Assembly: GCA_026225275.1 (NCBI GenBank)
Contig: JAMFSL010000284.1
Span: forward strand, 1 to 35,470
DNA length: 35,470 nucleotides
Origin: Puia dinghuensis
GTDB lineage: Bacteria > Bacteroidota > Bacteroidia > Chitinophagales > Chitinophagaceae
Direction of reading: 5' to 3'
Shown here: positions 15,425 through 22,927 of the stretch, one piece after another
Numbering within the stretch: position 1 is the stretch's first letter
Layout: the number at the start of each line of letters is the position of its first letter
Program-made: the position numbers and the translations under genes
The notes under the pieces: model-generated
What the model was told of the DNA's origin: nothing
The model's database searches: none
What the model saw: the letters and a program-made list of their open reading frames with translations, nothing else

Positions 15425-16440
15425 TGATTGATTTTTTCGATGAGCAGCACCGTCTGTTCTGCTTCCACCGCGGAGGCAAGATCATAAGATTCCTGCCGCA
15501 GGGCTTTTACGAGTTCGTCATAGACTTTATCATGGTTGCTCATGCTGCCGGAATACGATCCGTATTCATTGGCAGGCCGGGAAGCCGACAGGGTGGGGGC
15601 TTCCATTCCTTCGACCTGGAAATAGTCCAGCTCGTTGAGGTATTCGCCGCCGATCTTCACTGTTCCTTTCTCTCCCAGTACCGTGATCGATCCTTCCATA
15701 TTTTTCGCATAGGCGGCTACGGTATAGTGCAGGGCGCCGATAGCGCCTTCGTCTGTTTTCAGCAGGATCACTCCGGTATCTTCTCCCTCGGCTATACCTT
15801 TCAGCATGAAATTGTCCTTTGCAACACTGAGCACCTGCAGATCTCCCAGCAGCCAGCACAATAGATCGATGAAATGGCTGAACTGGGTGAAGAGGATGCC
15901 ACCGTCCCGGTCCTTTTTTCCATGCCAGTCGCTGTTGTGGTAATATAGCGGCGGGCGGTTCCATAAGCCGTTGACCTGGAAGGACAATATTCTGCCCAGC
16001 CGTCGCTGGTGCAGCAGGCGGTGTAATAACAGCACAGGCGGATTAAAGCGGTTTTGCTTCACCACGAAAAGATGCCTTTCTGCCTGCCAGGCGGCGTCGA
16101 TCATCGCCCGGGCTTCCGTACCGGAGAGACACATCGGTTTTTCACACAGGACGTGACAGCCACTTTCCAGGGCCTGAATGCTATGGGGAGCATGCAGATA
16201 ATTGGGTGTACAGATGGCGACCAGGTCCGGTTGGCCGGCCGACAGCAGCGCATCGAGGGAGGGATAGGCCAGGGCGCCGAAGGTCTGTGCCAGATGGGCT
16301 GCTTTTTCCTCGGCGATATCTGCCACCGCGGTTAATATGCCGCATCGCTGCATCTGGGCGGCATGCCGCCAGCCGATATGTCCGGCCCCGACCAGGGCGA
16401 ATCTAATGGATGGGGGGATAGAAGGGAGGGGATTACTCAT
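15400..16440 (-). CDS. Gfo/Idh/MocA oxidoreductase, WbpB/WlbA-like
   Basis: A 346-residue NAD-dependent sugar dehydrogenase. The N-terminal Rossmann fold has FALVGAGHIGWRHA, and CTPNYLHAPHSIQALESGCHVLCEKPM contains the EKP motif whose lysine is typical of this family. WbpB/WlbA enzymes oxidise the 3-hydroxyl of UDP-GlcNAc-uronate, and the NYLHxPH segment resembles that subgroup. The C-terminal domain is a beta-sheet substrate domain. It overlaps the acetyltransferase by 8 bases and the epimerase by 25, so coordinated synthesis is likely. Other Gfo/Idh functions cannot be ruled out from sequence alone. Confidence 0.85.
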   Translation of the reverse strand: MSNPLPSIPPSIRFALVGAGHIGWRHAAQMQRCGILTAVADIAEEKAAHLAQTFGALAYPSLDALLSAGQPDLVAICTPNYLHAPHSIQALESGCHVLCEKPMCLSGTEARAMIDAAWQAERHLFVVKQNRFNPPVLLLHRLLHQRRLGRILSFQVNGLWNRPPLYYHNSDWHGKKDRDGGILFTQFSHFIDLLCWLLGDLQVLSVAKDNFMLKGIAEGEDTGVILLKTDEGAIGALHYTVAAYAKNMEGSITVLGEKGTVKIGGEYLNELDYFQVEGMEAPTLSASRPANEYGSYSGSMSNHDKVYDELVKALRQESYDLASAVEAEQTVLLIEKINQWQNASSI

Positions 16441-17014
16441 TCCCGGTGATCTTGGTTAATTGATGATCCTGCAGCAGGTAGACCTGGCCGCTCTCGGGGC
16501 AGACTGCCCGCCCGGTAGTATCGGGATGGAGCGGATGGCCATACTCACTGATCCAGCCGGATTGGCGGGCCGGATTGCCCTGCAACAGGCTGTAAGGCGG
16601 GGCGGGATGCGTCAGCACCGCGCCGGCGCCGATAAAAGCAAATTGACCGATCTCGTTACCGCAGATGATCGTGGCGTTGGCGCCGATAGTCGCTCCTTTA
16701 CGGATAAGGGTCGGCCTGAACTGGTCTTTTCTGGGGATGGCGCTGCGGGGGTTGATGACATTGGTGAAGACGGCGGAAGGTCCGAGGAAGACCTCGTCTT
16801 CGCAGATCAGGCCGGTGTAAAGGCTGACATTGTTCTGTACTTTCACTCCCCGGCCAAGGATCACTCCGTCGCCGACCATGACGTTCTGCCCGATCGTGCA
16901 ATCGGGGCCGATCACTGCGCCGGACATTATGTGGGAAAAATGCCAGATCTTTGTGCCGTCGCCGATGATGGCGCCAGGGTCGATCACTGCCGTAGCGTGG
17001 GCAAAGTAATTCAT
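16433..17014 (-). CDS. Hexapeptide-repeat N-acetyltransferase, WbpD/WlbB-like
   Basis: A 193-residue left-handed beta-helix acetyltransferase. Hexapeptide repeats run from about 8 to 140. The segment WHFSHIMSGAVIGPDCTIGQNVMVGDGV, then VKVQNNVSLY, VFLGPSAVFTNVINPRSAIPRKDQF and GATIGANATIICG is close to WbpD, which acetylates the 3-amino group of UDP-GlcNAc(3NH2)A. The C-terminus adds a short stretch with Cys (TTGRAVCPESGQVY), perhaps rubredoxin-like, of unknown role. ATG 17014 is chosen (MNYFAHATAV); another in-frame ATG is at 17035. It is the first gene of the cassette and divergent from rpsO; no strong promoter for it was found. Confidence 0.9.
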   Translation of the reverse strand: MNYFAHATAVIDPGAIIGDGTKIWHFSHIMSGAVIGPDCTIGQNVMVGDGVILGRGVKVQNNVSLYTGLICEDEVFLGPSAVFTNVINPRSAIPRKDQFRPTLIRKGATIGANATIICGNEIGQFAFIGAGAVLTHPAPPYSLLQGNPARQSGWISEYGHPLHPDTTGRAVCPESGQVYLLQDHQLTKITGNE

Positions 17015-17104
17015 AAACGGCCGAAAATTAGCCAAATAAGCGAATATAAACGTAATTTTTACGCTATTTTTGCCCTTAATTTTTAGTATTATATATTTTT
17101 CCCT

Positions 17105-17112
17105 TAATTTTG
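17105..17112 (+). promoter_or_regulatory. -7 box of the rpsO promoter
   Basis: TAATTTTG matches TAnnTTTG and would give a leader of about 35 bases. A second copy at 17145-17152 ends two bases before the ATG and is too close to act for this start. The leader contains a small GCCG/CGGC dyad (17113-17130 region). No good TTG at the usual distance was found. Confidence 0.5.
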
Positions 17113-17154
17113 CCGCCTGCTAATTCGGCAGAGATGTATTAAATTAATTTTGAG

Positions 17155-17427
17155 ATGCCTTATTTGACAAAAGAGAAAACAGCGAATTTCTTTACCGATT
17201 TCGGTGGTAAAACCACTAACACAGGTTCTATTGAGGGCCAGATTGCTTTGTTGACAGAACGGATCAACCGTATCTCCGAGCACTTGAAAGCCAATAAAAA
17301 AGATTTCTCAACTAGCCGCGGCCTGATGCAATTAGTGGGTAAAAGAAAGCGACTGCTCACCTACCTGAGTAAGAACAACCTCTTGGGTTATCGCCAGCTG
17401 ATCGAAAAACTCGGACTCAGGAAATAA
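17155..17427 (+). CDS. rpsO: 30S ribosomal protein S15
   Basis: A 90-residue S15 that binds the central domain of 16S rRNA during 30S assembly. Family hallmarks are TGSIEGQIALLTERINRISEHLKANKKDFSTSRGLMQLVGKRKRLLTYL, covering the four-helix body and the conserved basic loop. Length is normal. The gene is followed by a strong hairpin with a T-run and then by pnp, the same rpsO-pnp order as in many other bacteria. In some bacteria S15 represses its own message; no such element can be confirmed here. Confidence 0.98.
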   Translation: MPYLTKEKTANFFTDFGGKTTNTGSIEGQIALLTERINRISEHLKANKKDFSTSRGLMQLVGKRKRLLTYLSKNNLLGYRQLIEKLGLRK

Positions 17428-17450
17428 TTCATTATATGTATAGGACAAAC

Positions 17451-17487
17451 ATTCCCAACTGACAACACGGTTGGGAATCGTTTTTTT
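17451..17487 (+). terminator. Intrinsic terminator after rpsO
   Basis: A 9-bp perfect stem ATTCCCAAC (17451-17459) with GTTGGGAAT (17470-17478), a 10-base loop, and seven T residues (17481-17487). It would reduce transcription from rpsO into pnp. Confidence 0.9.
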
Positions 17488-17538
17488 ATACTGGAAGGTT
17501 TTGTCGCACTTGTATACAAATTTTTTAACAAAGAATTT

Positions 17539-17572
17539 CGGTTTACCCATTTGTCCCACCTCCGGTAAACCG
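17539..17572 (+). promoter_or_regulatory. Leader hairpin 23 bases upstream of pnp
   Basis: A perfect 9-bp stem, CGGTTTACC (17539-17547) with GGTAAACCG (17564-17572), around a 16-base loop that contains CCCACCTCC. There is no T-run, so it is not a terminator. Its place directly before the pnp start is like the leader stem-loop through which enteric PNPase controls its own mRNA; analogy only. Confidence 0.6.
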
Positions 17573-17595
17573 TCATTCCACAAAGACGAACAGTC

Positions 17596-19767
17596 ATGCT
17601 TTCACAACCCATTAGTGTAACGTTTGATATCGGCGGAGGCCGGATGGTCTCCATTGAGACCGGTAAGCTCGCCCGCCAGGCCGATGGAGCCGTTACCGTC
17701 CGCCAGGGCAATTGTATTATCCTTGCCACCGTTGTTGCCAACACAGATGCTAAGGAAGGACAGGATTTCTTTCCCTTATCCGTCGACTACCAGGAAAAAT
17801 TCGCTTCGGCCGGCCGTATTCCGGGCTCATTTTTCAAAAGGGAAGCCCGCCTGAACGATTATGAGATACTGACCAGCCGTCTGATCGACCGGGCGCTGCG
17901 TCCCCTCTTCCCCGAGGATTATTTCTGTGAGGTGCAGGTGCTGCTCAGCCTCGTATCCAGCGATTTCGAAGTCATGCCGGATTCCCTGGCCTGTCTCGCT
18001 GCCTCTGCTGCGCTTGCGGTGTCCGATATTCCCATCAAGGAGATCATTTCTGAAGTACGGGTCGGTCGCGTAGATGGCAAGCTCATCGTCAACCCATCCC
18101 GTTCCGAGCTCGAAAAGTCCGATATGGAATTCATGATTGCTGCCACCGATAAGAACCTGATGATGGTCGAAGGTGAGGCGCATGAATGCAGCGAAGAGGA
18201 CCTCGTCAAGGCCCTCGAACTGGCGCACGATGCTATCCGGGTGCACATCAAGGCCCAGGAAGAGTTGAAGGCAAAGGTCGGGATCACCGCTAAAAGAGAC
18301 TATGCCAAGCCAGAACATAAGGAAGAGCTGATGCAGAAAGTGACAGCCTTCACGAAGGATCGCATCTACCAGATTGCGAAGGCCGGCAGCAGCAAGCACG
18401 AACGCAGCGATGCCTTCGACAAACTGAAGAAGGAACTGATCGAGAGCCTTGGTGCAGAGGCAGCAGACGTCGATAAGAAATTCGCCAAGAAATATTATGC
18501 CGATCTGCAATGGGATATCGTTCGTAATATGATCCTCGACGATAGGATCCGCCTGGACGGCCGTTCACTCGAGCAGGTCCGCCCGCTGGCCATGGAAATA
18601 GATCCGCTGCCTACACCGCACGGTTCTGCCCTGTTCACCCGCGGCGAAACGCAATCCCTCACTACCGTCACCCTGGGTACCCCCCTCGATGAGATCCTGG
18701 TAGAGAGTGCCGCCAAATCAGTCGATTCCAAATTCTTTTTACATTATAACTTCCCGCCTTTCAGTACCGGCGAAGTGAAGATGATGCGCGGACAGAGCCG
18801 CCGCGAAGTCGGTCACGGTAACCTGGCCATGCGATCGCTGAAGCAGATGATGCCCGGCAGCGACTACCCCTATACGGTGCGTGTCGTCAGCGATATCCTG
18901 GAATCCAACGGTAGCTCTTCCATGGCTACTGTTTGCGCCGGAAGTTTGGCGTTGATGGATGCAGGCGTACCCTTTCCCAAACACGTCAGCGGTGTAGCGA
19001 TGGGACTGATCACCCGTCCTGCCGATGGTAAATACGCCATCCTCACGGACATCCTTGGTGATGAAGACCACCTCGGCGATATGGACTTCAAGGTGACCGG
19101 CACGCGTGAAGGCATCTGCGGTGTTCAGATGGACATCAAGGTCGACGGCCTCAGTATGAATACTATGCGTGAAGCGCTCGAGCAGGCCCGCAAAGGCCGT
19201 CTCCACATTCTCGATGCGATGTATGAAACCATCCAGTCGGCCCGTGCGGAAGTAAAACCGCATGCACCGAGAATGGTGAAGATCTTTATCGACAAGGAAT
19301 TTATCGGCGCCGTCATCGGACCACAGGGGAAGATCATTCAGGAGATCCAGCGCGAGACTGGTGCTACCATCAACCTGGAAGAAGTCGGCAACTTTGGCGA
19401 AGTCAGTATCTTCAGTCCGGCGAAGGAAGGACTGGACAAGGCTGTCAATTGGATCAAGAGCATCGTTGCCCAGCCGGAAGTCGGCAGCGTTTACGAAGCC
19501 AAGGTCAAATCGGTCATGCCTTATGGAGCTTTCGTGGAATTCCTGCCCGGCAAACAAGGTTTGCTGCATATCAGCGAAGTCTCGCACAAGCGGCTGGAGA
19601 CCTTGGAAGGTGTTCTCAAGGAAGGCGATTCCGTCAAGGTCAAGCTCATTGGCCTCGACCAGAAGACCGGCAAATTCAAGCTCAGCCGCAAGATACTGAT
19701 GCCTCAGGCGGAAGGTGCGGGTGCACGCAGGCAGGGCGGCGATGACCGCGATGACCAACGTCAGTAA
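17596..19767 (+). CDS. pnp: Polynucleotide phosphorylase
   Basis: A 723-residue phosphorolytic 3'-5' exoribonuclease of the RNA degradation machinery. It has the normal order: first RNase PH-like domain (about 10-145, with FASAGRIPGSFFKREARLNDYEILTSRLIDRALRPLFP), helical linker, second RNase PH-like domain (about 320-540, with FSTGEVKMMRGQSRREVGHGNLAMRSL), KH domain (about 560-615, IGAVIGPQGKIIQEIQ) and S1 domain (about 630-700, GSVYEAKVKSVMPYGAFVEFLPGKQGLLHISEV). The C-terminus is a short charged tail. It follows rpsO with an intervening terminator and leader hairpin and is closed by a terminator at 19790-19818. Confidence 0.98.
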   Translation: MLSQPISVTFDIGGGRMVSIETGKLARQADGAVTVRQGNCIILATVVANTDAKEGQDFFPLSVDYQEKFASAGRIPGSFFKREARLNDYEILTSRLIDRALRPLFPEDYFCEVQVLLSLVSSDFEVMPDSLACLAASAALAVSDIPIKEIISEVRVGRVDGKLIVNPSRSELEKSDMEFMIAATDKNLMMVEGEAHECSEEDLVKALELAHDAIRVHIKAQEELKAKVGITAKRDYAKPEHKEELMQKVTAFTKDRIYQIAKAGSSKHERSDAFDKLKKELIESLGAEAADVDKKFAKKYYADLQWDIVRNMILDDRIRLDGRSLEQVRPLAMEIDPLPTPHGSALFTRGETQSLTTVTLGTPLDEILVESAAKSVDSKFFLHYNFPPFSTGEVKMMRGQSRREVGHGNLAMRSLKQMMPGSDYPYTVRVVSDILESNGSSSMATVCAGSLALMDAGVPFPKHVSGVAMGLITRPADGKYAILTDILGDEDHLGDMDFKVTGTREGICGVQMDIKVDGLSMNTMREALEQARKGRLHILDAMYETIQSARAEVKPHAPRMVKIFIDKEFIGAVIGPQGKIIQEIQRETGATINLEEVGNFGEVSIFSPAKEGLDKAVNWIKSIVAQPEVGSVYEAKVKSVMPYGAFVEFLPGKQGLLHISEVSHKRLETLEGVLKEGDSVKVKLIGLDQKTGKFKLSRKILMPQAEGAGARRQGGDDRDDQRQ

Positions 19768-19789
19768 AAAGCATTTTTGCTCATCATAG

Positions 19790-19818
19790 AGGTCTGTAGC
19801 TCCGCTGCAGACCTTTTT
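19790..19818 (+). terminator. Intrinsic terminator after pnp
   Basis: An 11-bp stem with one G-U pair, AGGTCTGTAGC (19790-19800) with GCTGCAGACCT (19804-19814), a TCC loop and TTTTT (19814-19818). It lies 22 bases after the pnp stop. Confidence 0.85.
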
Positions 19819-19833
19819 ATATATAAAAGATAT

Positions 19834-20670
19834 ATGAATCACCTTCAAGTGACCATTCCCACCGCTGATGCTGCCTTGCAGGAGATCCTGGTCGCTCTGT
19901 TGTCGACCCTTGGCTATGAGGGCTTCGAGCAGGAGGATGCGGCTTTGCAGGCGTTTGTGCCGGAGGAACAATTTGATTCCGAAGCGCTCGACCAGCTGTT
20001 GCAGCAGGTGCCGGGTCTTCCTCCTTACTCCACGACGCGTCTGGAAGAAAAGAACTGGAATGAAGAGTGGGAAAAGAATTTTCACCCTGTCATGGTAGGC
20101 GATTTTTGCGCCATCCGAGCGTATTTCCACGACCCCATCCCCGGAGTGACACATGAATTGGTCATTACTCCCAAAATGAGCTTTGGCACCGGTCATCATG
20201 CGACTACCTATATGATGCTGGCGGCGATGAAAGATCTGGACTTTCGGGGGCGATGCGTGCTGGATTTCGGCACCGGCACCGGAGTGCTGGCCATTCTGGC
20301 CGAAAGGCTGGGCGCCGGGCAGGTCCTGGCCATCGACAATGATGACTGGAGTATCGACAATGCAACAGAGAACGTCGCCACCAATCATTGTACCCGTATC
20401 ATCGTCCGGAATGCCGAGAGCATTCCTGCGGCAGGATCCTTCGATATCATCCTGGCCAATATCAATAAACACGTAATTCTGTCTCAACTCGCTGTCATGG
20501 GGCAACAATTGGCACCGGGGGGCGTTATATTGCTGAGCGGCTTGCTCATAAACGATATTAAAGATATTGAGAATGAGGCCGTTAAAAACAATTTAACCGT
20601 AACCCTACGGATGACAAAAGGCGAGTGGATTTGCCTGCAAAGCGAAAAAATGACCAAAATAAGTAGTTGA
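19834..20670 (+). CDS. prmA: Ribosomal protein L11 methyltransferase
   Basis: A 278-residue SAM-dependent methyltransferase that modifies ribosomal protein L11. The N-terminal substrate-recognition domain (about 1-80) ends at EEKNWNEEWEKNFHPV, a PrmA hallmark. The catalytic domain has KMSFGTGHHATTYMML, the SAM-binding LDFGTGTGVLAILAERLGA, and ILANINKHVIL as the catalytic-loop equivalent. ATG 19834 is chosen; an in-frame start at 19777 would run through the pnp terminator. It is separated from pnp by the terminator, so it needs its own promoter or read-through; none is obvious in the 15 bases after the terminator. Confidence 0.95.
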   Translation: MNHLQVTIPTADAALQEILVALLSTLGYEGFEQEDAALQAFVPEEQFDSEALDQLLQQVPGLPPYSTTRLEEKNWNEEWEKNFHPVMVGDFCAIRAYFHDPIPGVTHELVITPKMSFGTGHHATTYMMLAAMKDLDFRGRCVLDFGTGTGVLAILAERLGAGQVLAIDNDDWSIDNATENVATNHCTRIIVRNAESIPAAGSFDIILANINKHVILSQLAVMGQQLAPGGVILLSGLLINDIKDIENEAVKNNLTVTLRMTKGEWICLQSEKMTKISS

Positions 20671-20699
20671 GAGCGAGAGGAATTGAGTCAGTTTTTCGT

Positions 20700-20707
20700 T
20701 ATATTTG
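20700..20707 (+). promoter_or_regulatory. -7 box upstream of the plsY leader
   Basis: TATATTTG matches TAnnTTTG exactly and lies about 5 bases before the first paired segment of the leader RNA. Candidate TTG boxes at 20683-20685 and 20667-20669 are at unusual distances (14 and 30 bases), so the promoter is only half supported. Confidence 0.5.
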
Positions 20708-20711
20708 TTAT

Positions 20712-20853
20712 CCAGCCCTAGCATAACCGAGCGAAAGCGTAACCAAGCGAAGCGAAGTTCAGGTCAGCTGGCCGTAGGCCCATCATCAACCGCGCACCGG
20801 GGATGGGTATATTGGAGGAAAATCCAATTCGGTGCGCCAACTCAACCGTTTAG
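20712..20853 (+). promoter_or_regulatory. Structured leader RNA before plsY (unidentified)
   Basis: The 142 bases before plsY contain unusual pairing potential. GCGCACCG (20792-20799) pairs with CGGTGCGC (20830-20837), 8 bp. Inside it ATTGGA (20811-20816) pairs with TCCAAT (20823-20828) around GGAAAA. CCCATC (20779-20784), outside the stem, can pair with GATGGG (20802-20807) inside it, which would make an H-type pseudoknot. A 5' domain is closed by CCAGC (20712-20716) and GCTGG (20767-20771) and holds an imperfect 16-base tandem repeat (20724-20739, 20740-20755). No T-run follows, so this is a leader or processed RNA rather than a terminated sRNA. I do not recognise a known riboswitch class. 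Confidence 0.55.
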
Positions 20854-21516
20854 ATGAAGGAAGTTTTACTTATATTCCTCGCATACCTTATCGGCTCTAT
20901 TCCGACCGCAATTTGGGTCAGCCGATCGTTCTTCGGGATCGATATTCGCGAATACGGCAGTGGTAATGCCGGTGCTACTAATACCTTCAGAGTCCTGGGT
21001 TCCCGCTGGGGAACATTCGTCATGGCTGCGGACGTCCTTAAGGGCTTCATTGCCACCGGTCTATACATCCTGGTTCCATATTATCTCCACGATGAGACTG
21101 AACGCACAAATTTTATGGTCGGGCTGGGTCTGGCTGCTGTTACAGGGCATATTTTCCCCATCTGGGCAGAATTCAGAGGAGGTAAGGGTGTTGCCACCCT
21201 TTTTGGGATGATCATCGCCATCCAGCCGCTGGCGGCTATAGTTTGCGTGGCTGTGTTTCTACTGGTATTGTACCTGACCCGGTTCGTTTCGCTGAGTTCT
21301 ATCCTTGCCAGCCTTGCTTTTGCCGTACTCATTCTCTATATATTCGATGCCCACGAGACCCTTTACCGGGGATTCGCTATCGCCGTAGCCCTGTTGGTGG
21401 TGTTGACGCACCAAAAGAATATTTCCCGGCTGATCCGGGGAAATGAGAACAAAGTGCCCATCCTCCGTTATCGTGATCGTCGTCGCCAACGCAGACAAAC
21501 CAGTACCGACAAATAG
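20854..21516 (+). CDS. plsY: Glycerol-3-phosphate acyltransferase PlsY
   Basis: A 220-residue inner-membrane enzyme that transfers the acyl group from acyl-phosphate to glycerol-3-phosphate, the first step of phospholipid synthesis. The family motifs are visible: YLIGSIPTAIW at the N-terminus, YGSGNAGATNTFRVLG (phosphate-binding loop), TGHIFPIWAEFRGGKGVAT (second loop), and HQKNISRLIRGNENKV at the end. About seven hydrophobic segments are present. The C-terminus is extended by a basic RDRRRQRRQ tail. It is preceded by the structured leader and is followed by a strong promoter for the next gene. Confidence 0.97.
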   Translation: MKEVLLIFLAYLIGSIPTAIWVSRSFFGIDIREYGSGNAGATNTFRVLGSRWGTFVMAADVLKGFIATGLYILVPYYLHDETERTNFMVGLGLAAVTGHIFPIWAEFRGGKGVATLFGMIIAIQPLAAIVCVAVFLLVLYLTRFVSLSSILASLAFAVLILYIFDAHETLYRGFAIAVALLVVLTHQKNISRLIRGNENKVPILRYRDRRRQRRQTSTDK

Positions 21517-21544
21517 GAAGTCGCAAAAAGAATAACAATTTTTG

Positions 21545-21562
21545 CTTATTTTTGCACTCCCA
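21545..21562 (+). promoter_or_regulatory. Promoter of tRNA type for the YdeI-like gene
   Basis: The -7 box TATTTTTG (21547-21554) sits in an 18-base segment CTTATTTTTGCACTCCCA that is identical to the tRNA-Lys promoter region (complement of 1862-1879). The upstream TTTTTGC is shared too, with one extra C in the tRNA copy. Expected leader is about 55 bases. Confidence 0.7.
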
Positions 21563-21616
21563 CATGGGAAATGCACTCTACGATACACTCATCACTGAAA
21601 ATTAAACGATCCAGAA

Positions 21617-22297
21617 ATGTCTCAAACTTTGCTGGAAAAGCTACAGTTGAAGGACGAAAAGAACCTGTTGATCCAGGGTCTGCCGTCTGCCATTGAAAAG
21701 CAATTTGTAAAGCTTGCTTTTGCCAAAAATCTAACCCCCCTTTTAAAAAGCAGAAAAATAGATTTTGCGCTCGTTTTCGCGGTCAATGAGCAGCAATTGG
21801 GGGGTATTGTCCGGGAAGTGCTGCCTGCTCTTCAACCGGATGGCAAATTCTGGGTCGCCTATCCCAAGATCGGCTCGAAGATCGCTACCAGCCTCAACAG
21901 GGATTGCAGTTGGGCGTGTATCACCGGGTGGGGTTACGAGCCCGTACTGCAAGTGCCACTAGATCATGTATGGACCGCCATACGATTTAAGAAGGTTGAT
22001 ACCGTCGCTCAATTGGCCAGGGCTGCAGTGCATCATGATGATATTTTGGGGGATGAAGTATTAGAGTCGGCCGGAATCGACCCCATTAGCAAGACTGTCT
22101 ATCCGCCAGACGATTTTGCCAAAGAATTACGTCGCAGCAAAGTCGCTTCCCACTTTTTTGAAGAGCTCTCTATTACCGATCAAAAAGAATATGTAGTGTG
22201 GATCTCCAGCGCCAAAAAGGAAGAAACGCGCTCTCGTCGTCTGGGTCAGGCCATTGACAAGCTGATCGCCGGCAAAAAGAACCCCGCAGCCAAGTAG
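21617..22297 (+). CDS. YdeI/OmdA-family protein with DUF3052-like N-terminus
   Basis: A 226-residue cytoplasmic protein made of two parts. The N-terminal half (about 1-125) resembles DUF3052 (IDFALVFAVNEQQLG, then LQPDGKFWVAYPK and a tryptophan-containing VWTAIRF end). The C-terminal half (about 160-220) is the YdeI/OmpD-associated domain: VYPPDDFAKELRRSKVASHFFEELSITDQKEYVVWISSAKKEETRSRRLGQAIDKLIAGKK. The biochemical activity of these domains is not established. It is expressed from a promoter of tRNA-type strength 55 bases upstream, which is notable for a hypothetical gene. Confidence 0.85.
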   Translation: MSQTLLEKLQLKDEKNLLIQGLPSAIEKQFVKLAFAKNLTPLLKSRKIDFALVFAVNEQQLGGIVREVLPALQPDGKFWVAYPKIGSKIATSLNRDCSWACITGWGYEPVLQVPLDHVWTAIRFKKVDTVAQLARAAVHHDDILGDEVLESAGIDPISKTVYPPDDFAKELRRSKVASHFFEELSITDQKEYVVWISSAKKEETRSRRLGQAIDKLIAGKKNPAAK

Positions 22298-22363
22298 CGT
22301 GCGTATCGTACGACGAAGAGCAGGACGAAGATTCATCTGATGTATACTTTTAAGTGAACCCTT

Positions 22364-22927
22364 ATGGCAATTTGTAGCAGGCAAGGTCTGATAACTGAGC
22401 TATTAGACCGTACCGAGCTGATCAAAGCCGGGACGCATACCTTTCTTCGGTTGACAGAAGAGCAGCTGACTTGCCCGCCCGCTCATGGGCAATGGAGTAT
22501 TGTTCAGATATTCGGTCACCTCCGTCTTGCCAATAACATCTATATCCGCAACATTCTGCCCCGGATCACCCTGGCGCCGGATGCCCCATCCGATCAGCAT
22601 CGCAGTGGCTGGCTGGGGGACTGGGCCTATGAGAAAATAGTGCCCCGTCCTGACGGCAGCGTCATGAAAATGAAAACGGTGAAATCTGTCAGTCCGGGAA
22701 AGGAGCTGGAGGAGGGGAGGGTGGTGATTGAAAGCTTCCAGCGGCAGTGCGACGCGCTGGACGATATCCTTCATCATGCATACACCAAGGACCTTCGACG
22801 GATCAGGGTTCCTTTTCATTTCGTTCCATTCCTGTATTTCAGCCTGGGGGATACTCTGCGTTTTGTCGTCGCCCACAACGAAAGGCATCTGCTGCAGGCA
22901 CAACGGGCAGTAACGGTCGTCTGCTGA
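22364..22927 (+). CDS. DinB-like (DinB_2) four-helix protein
   Basis: A 187-residue protein of the DinB/YfiT-like superfamily, putative metal-dependent helical-bundle enzymes. Visible features are LTCPPAHGQWSIVQIFGHLRLANNIYI, with the tryptophan and histidine of the first metal-ligand helix, and VAHNERHLLQAQRAV near the C-terminus with the second histidine pair. Substrate unknown; some relatives are thiol-S-transferases. Its stop (22925-22927) abuts the stop of the convergent dnaG with no base between; no terminator is seen. Confidence 0.85.
   Translation: MAICSRQGLITELLDRTELIKAGTHTFLRLTEEQLTCPPAHGQWSIVQIFGHLRLANNIYIRNILPRITLAPDAPSDQHRSGWLGDWAYEKIVPRPDGSVMKMKTVKSVSPGKELEEGRVVIESFQRQCDALDDILHHAYTKDLRRIRVPFHFVPFLYFSLGDTLRFVVAHNERHLLQAQRAVTVVC

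Noticed and set aside
17827-18510. 227-codon minus-strand frame opposite pnp
   Set aside because: Shadow of the conserved first catalytic domain of PNPase; no motif.
18739-20508. 589-codon open frame on the minus strand opposite pnp and prmA
   Set aside because: It lies wholly antisense to two clearly conserved genes, crosses the pnp terminator and has no recognisable domain; long open shadows are common at this base composition.
20712-20853. SRP RNA, fluoride riboswitch or c-di-GMP riboswitch before plsY
   Set aside because: CAGGTCAG and GGGATGG recall pieces of these RNAs, but the SRP GGAAG loop region, the fluoride CTGATG partner and the GEMM core are absent.
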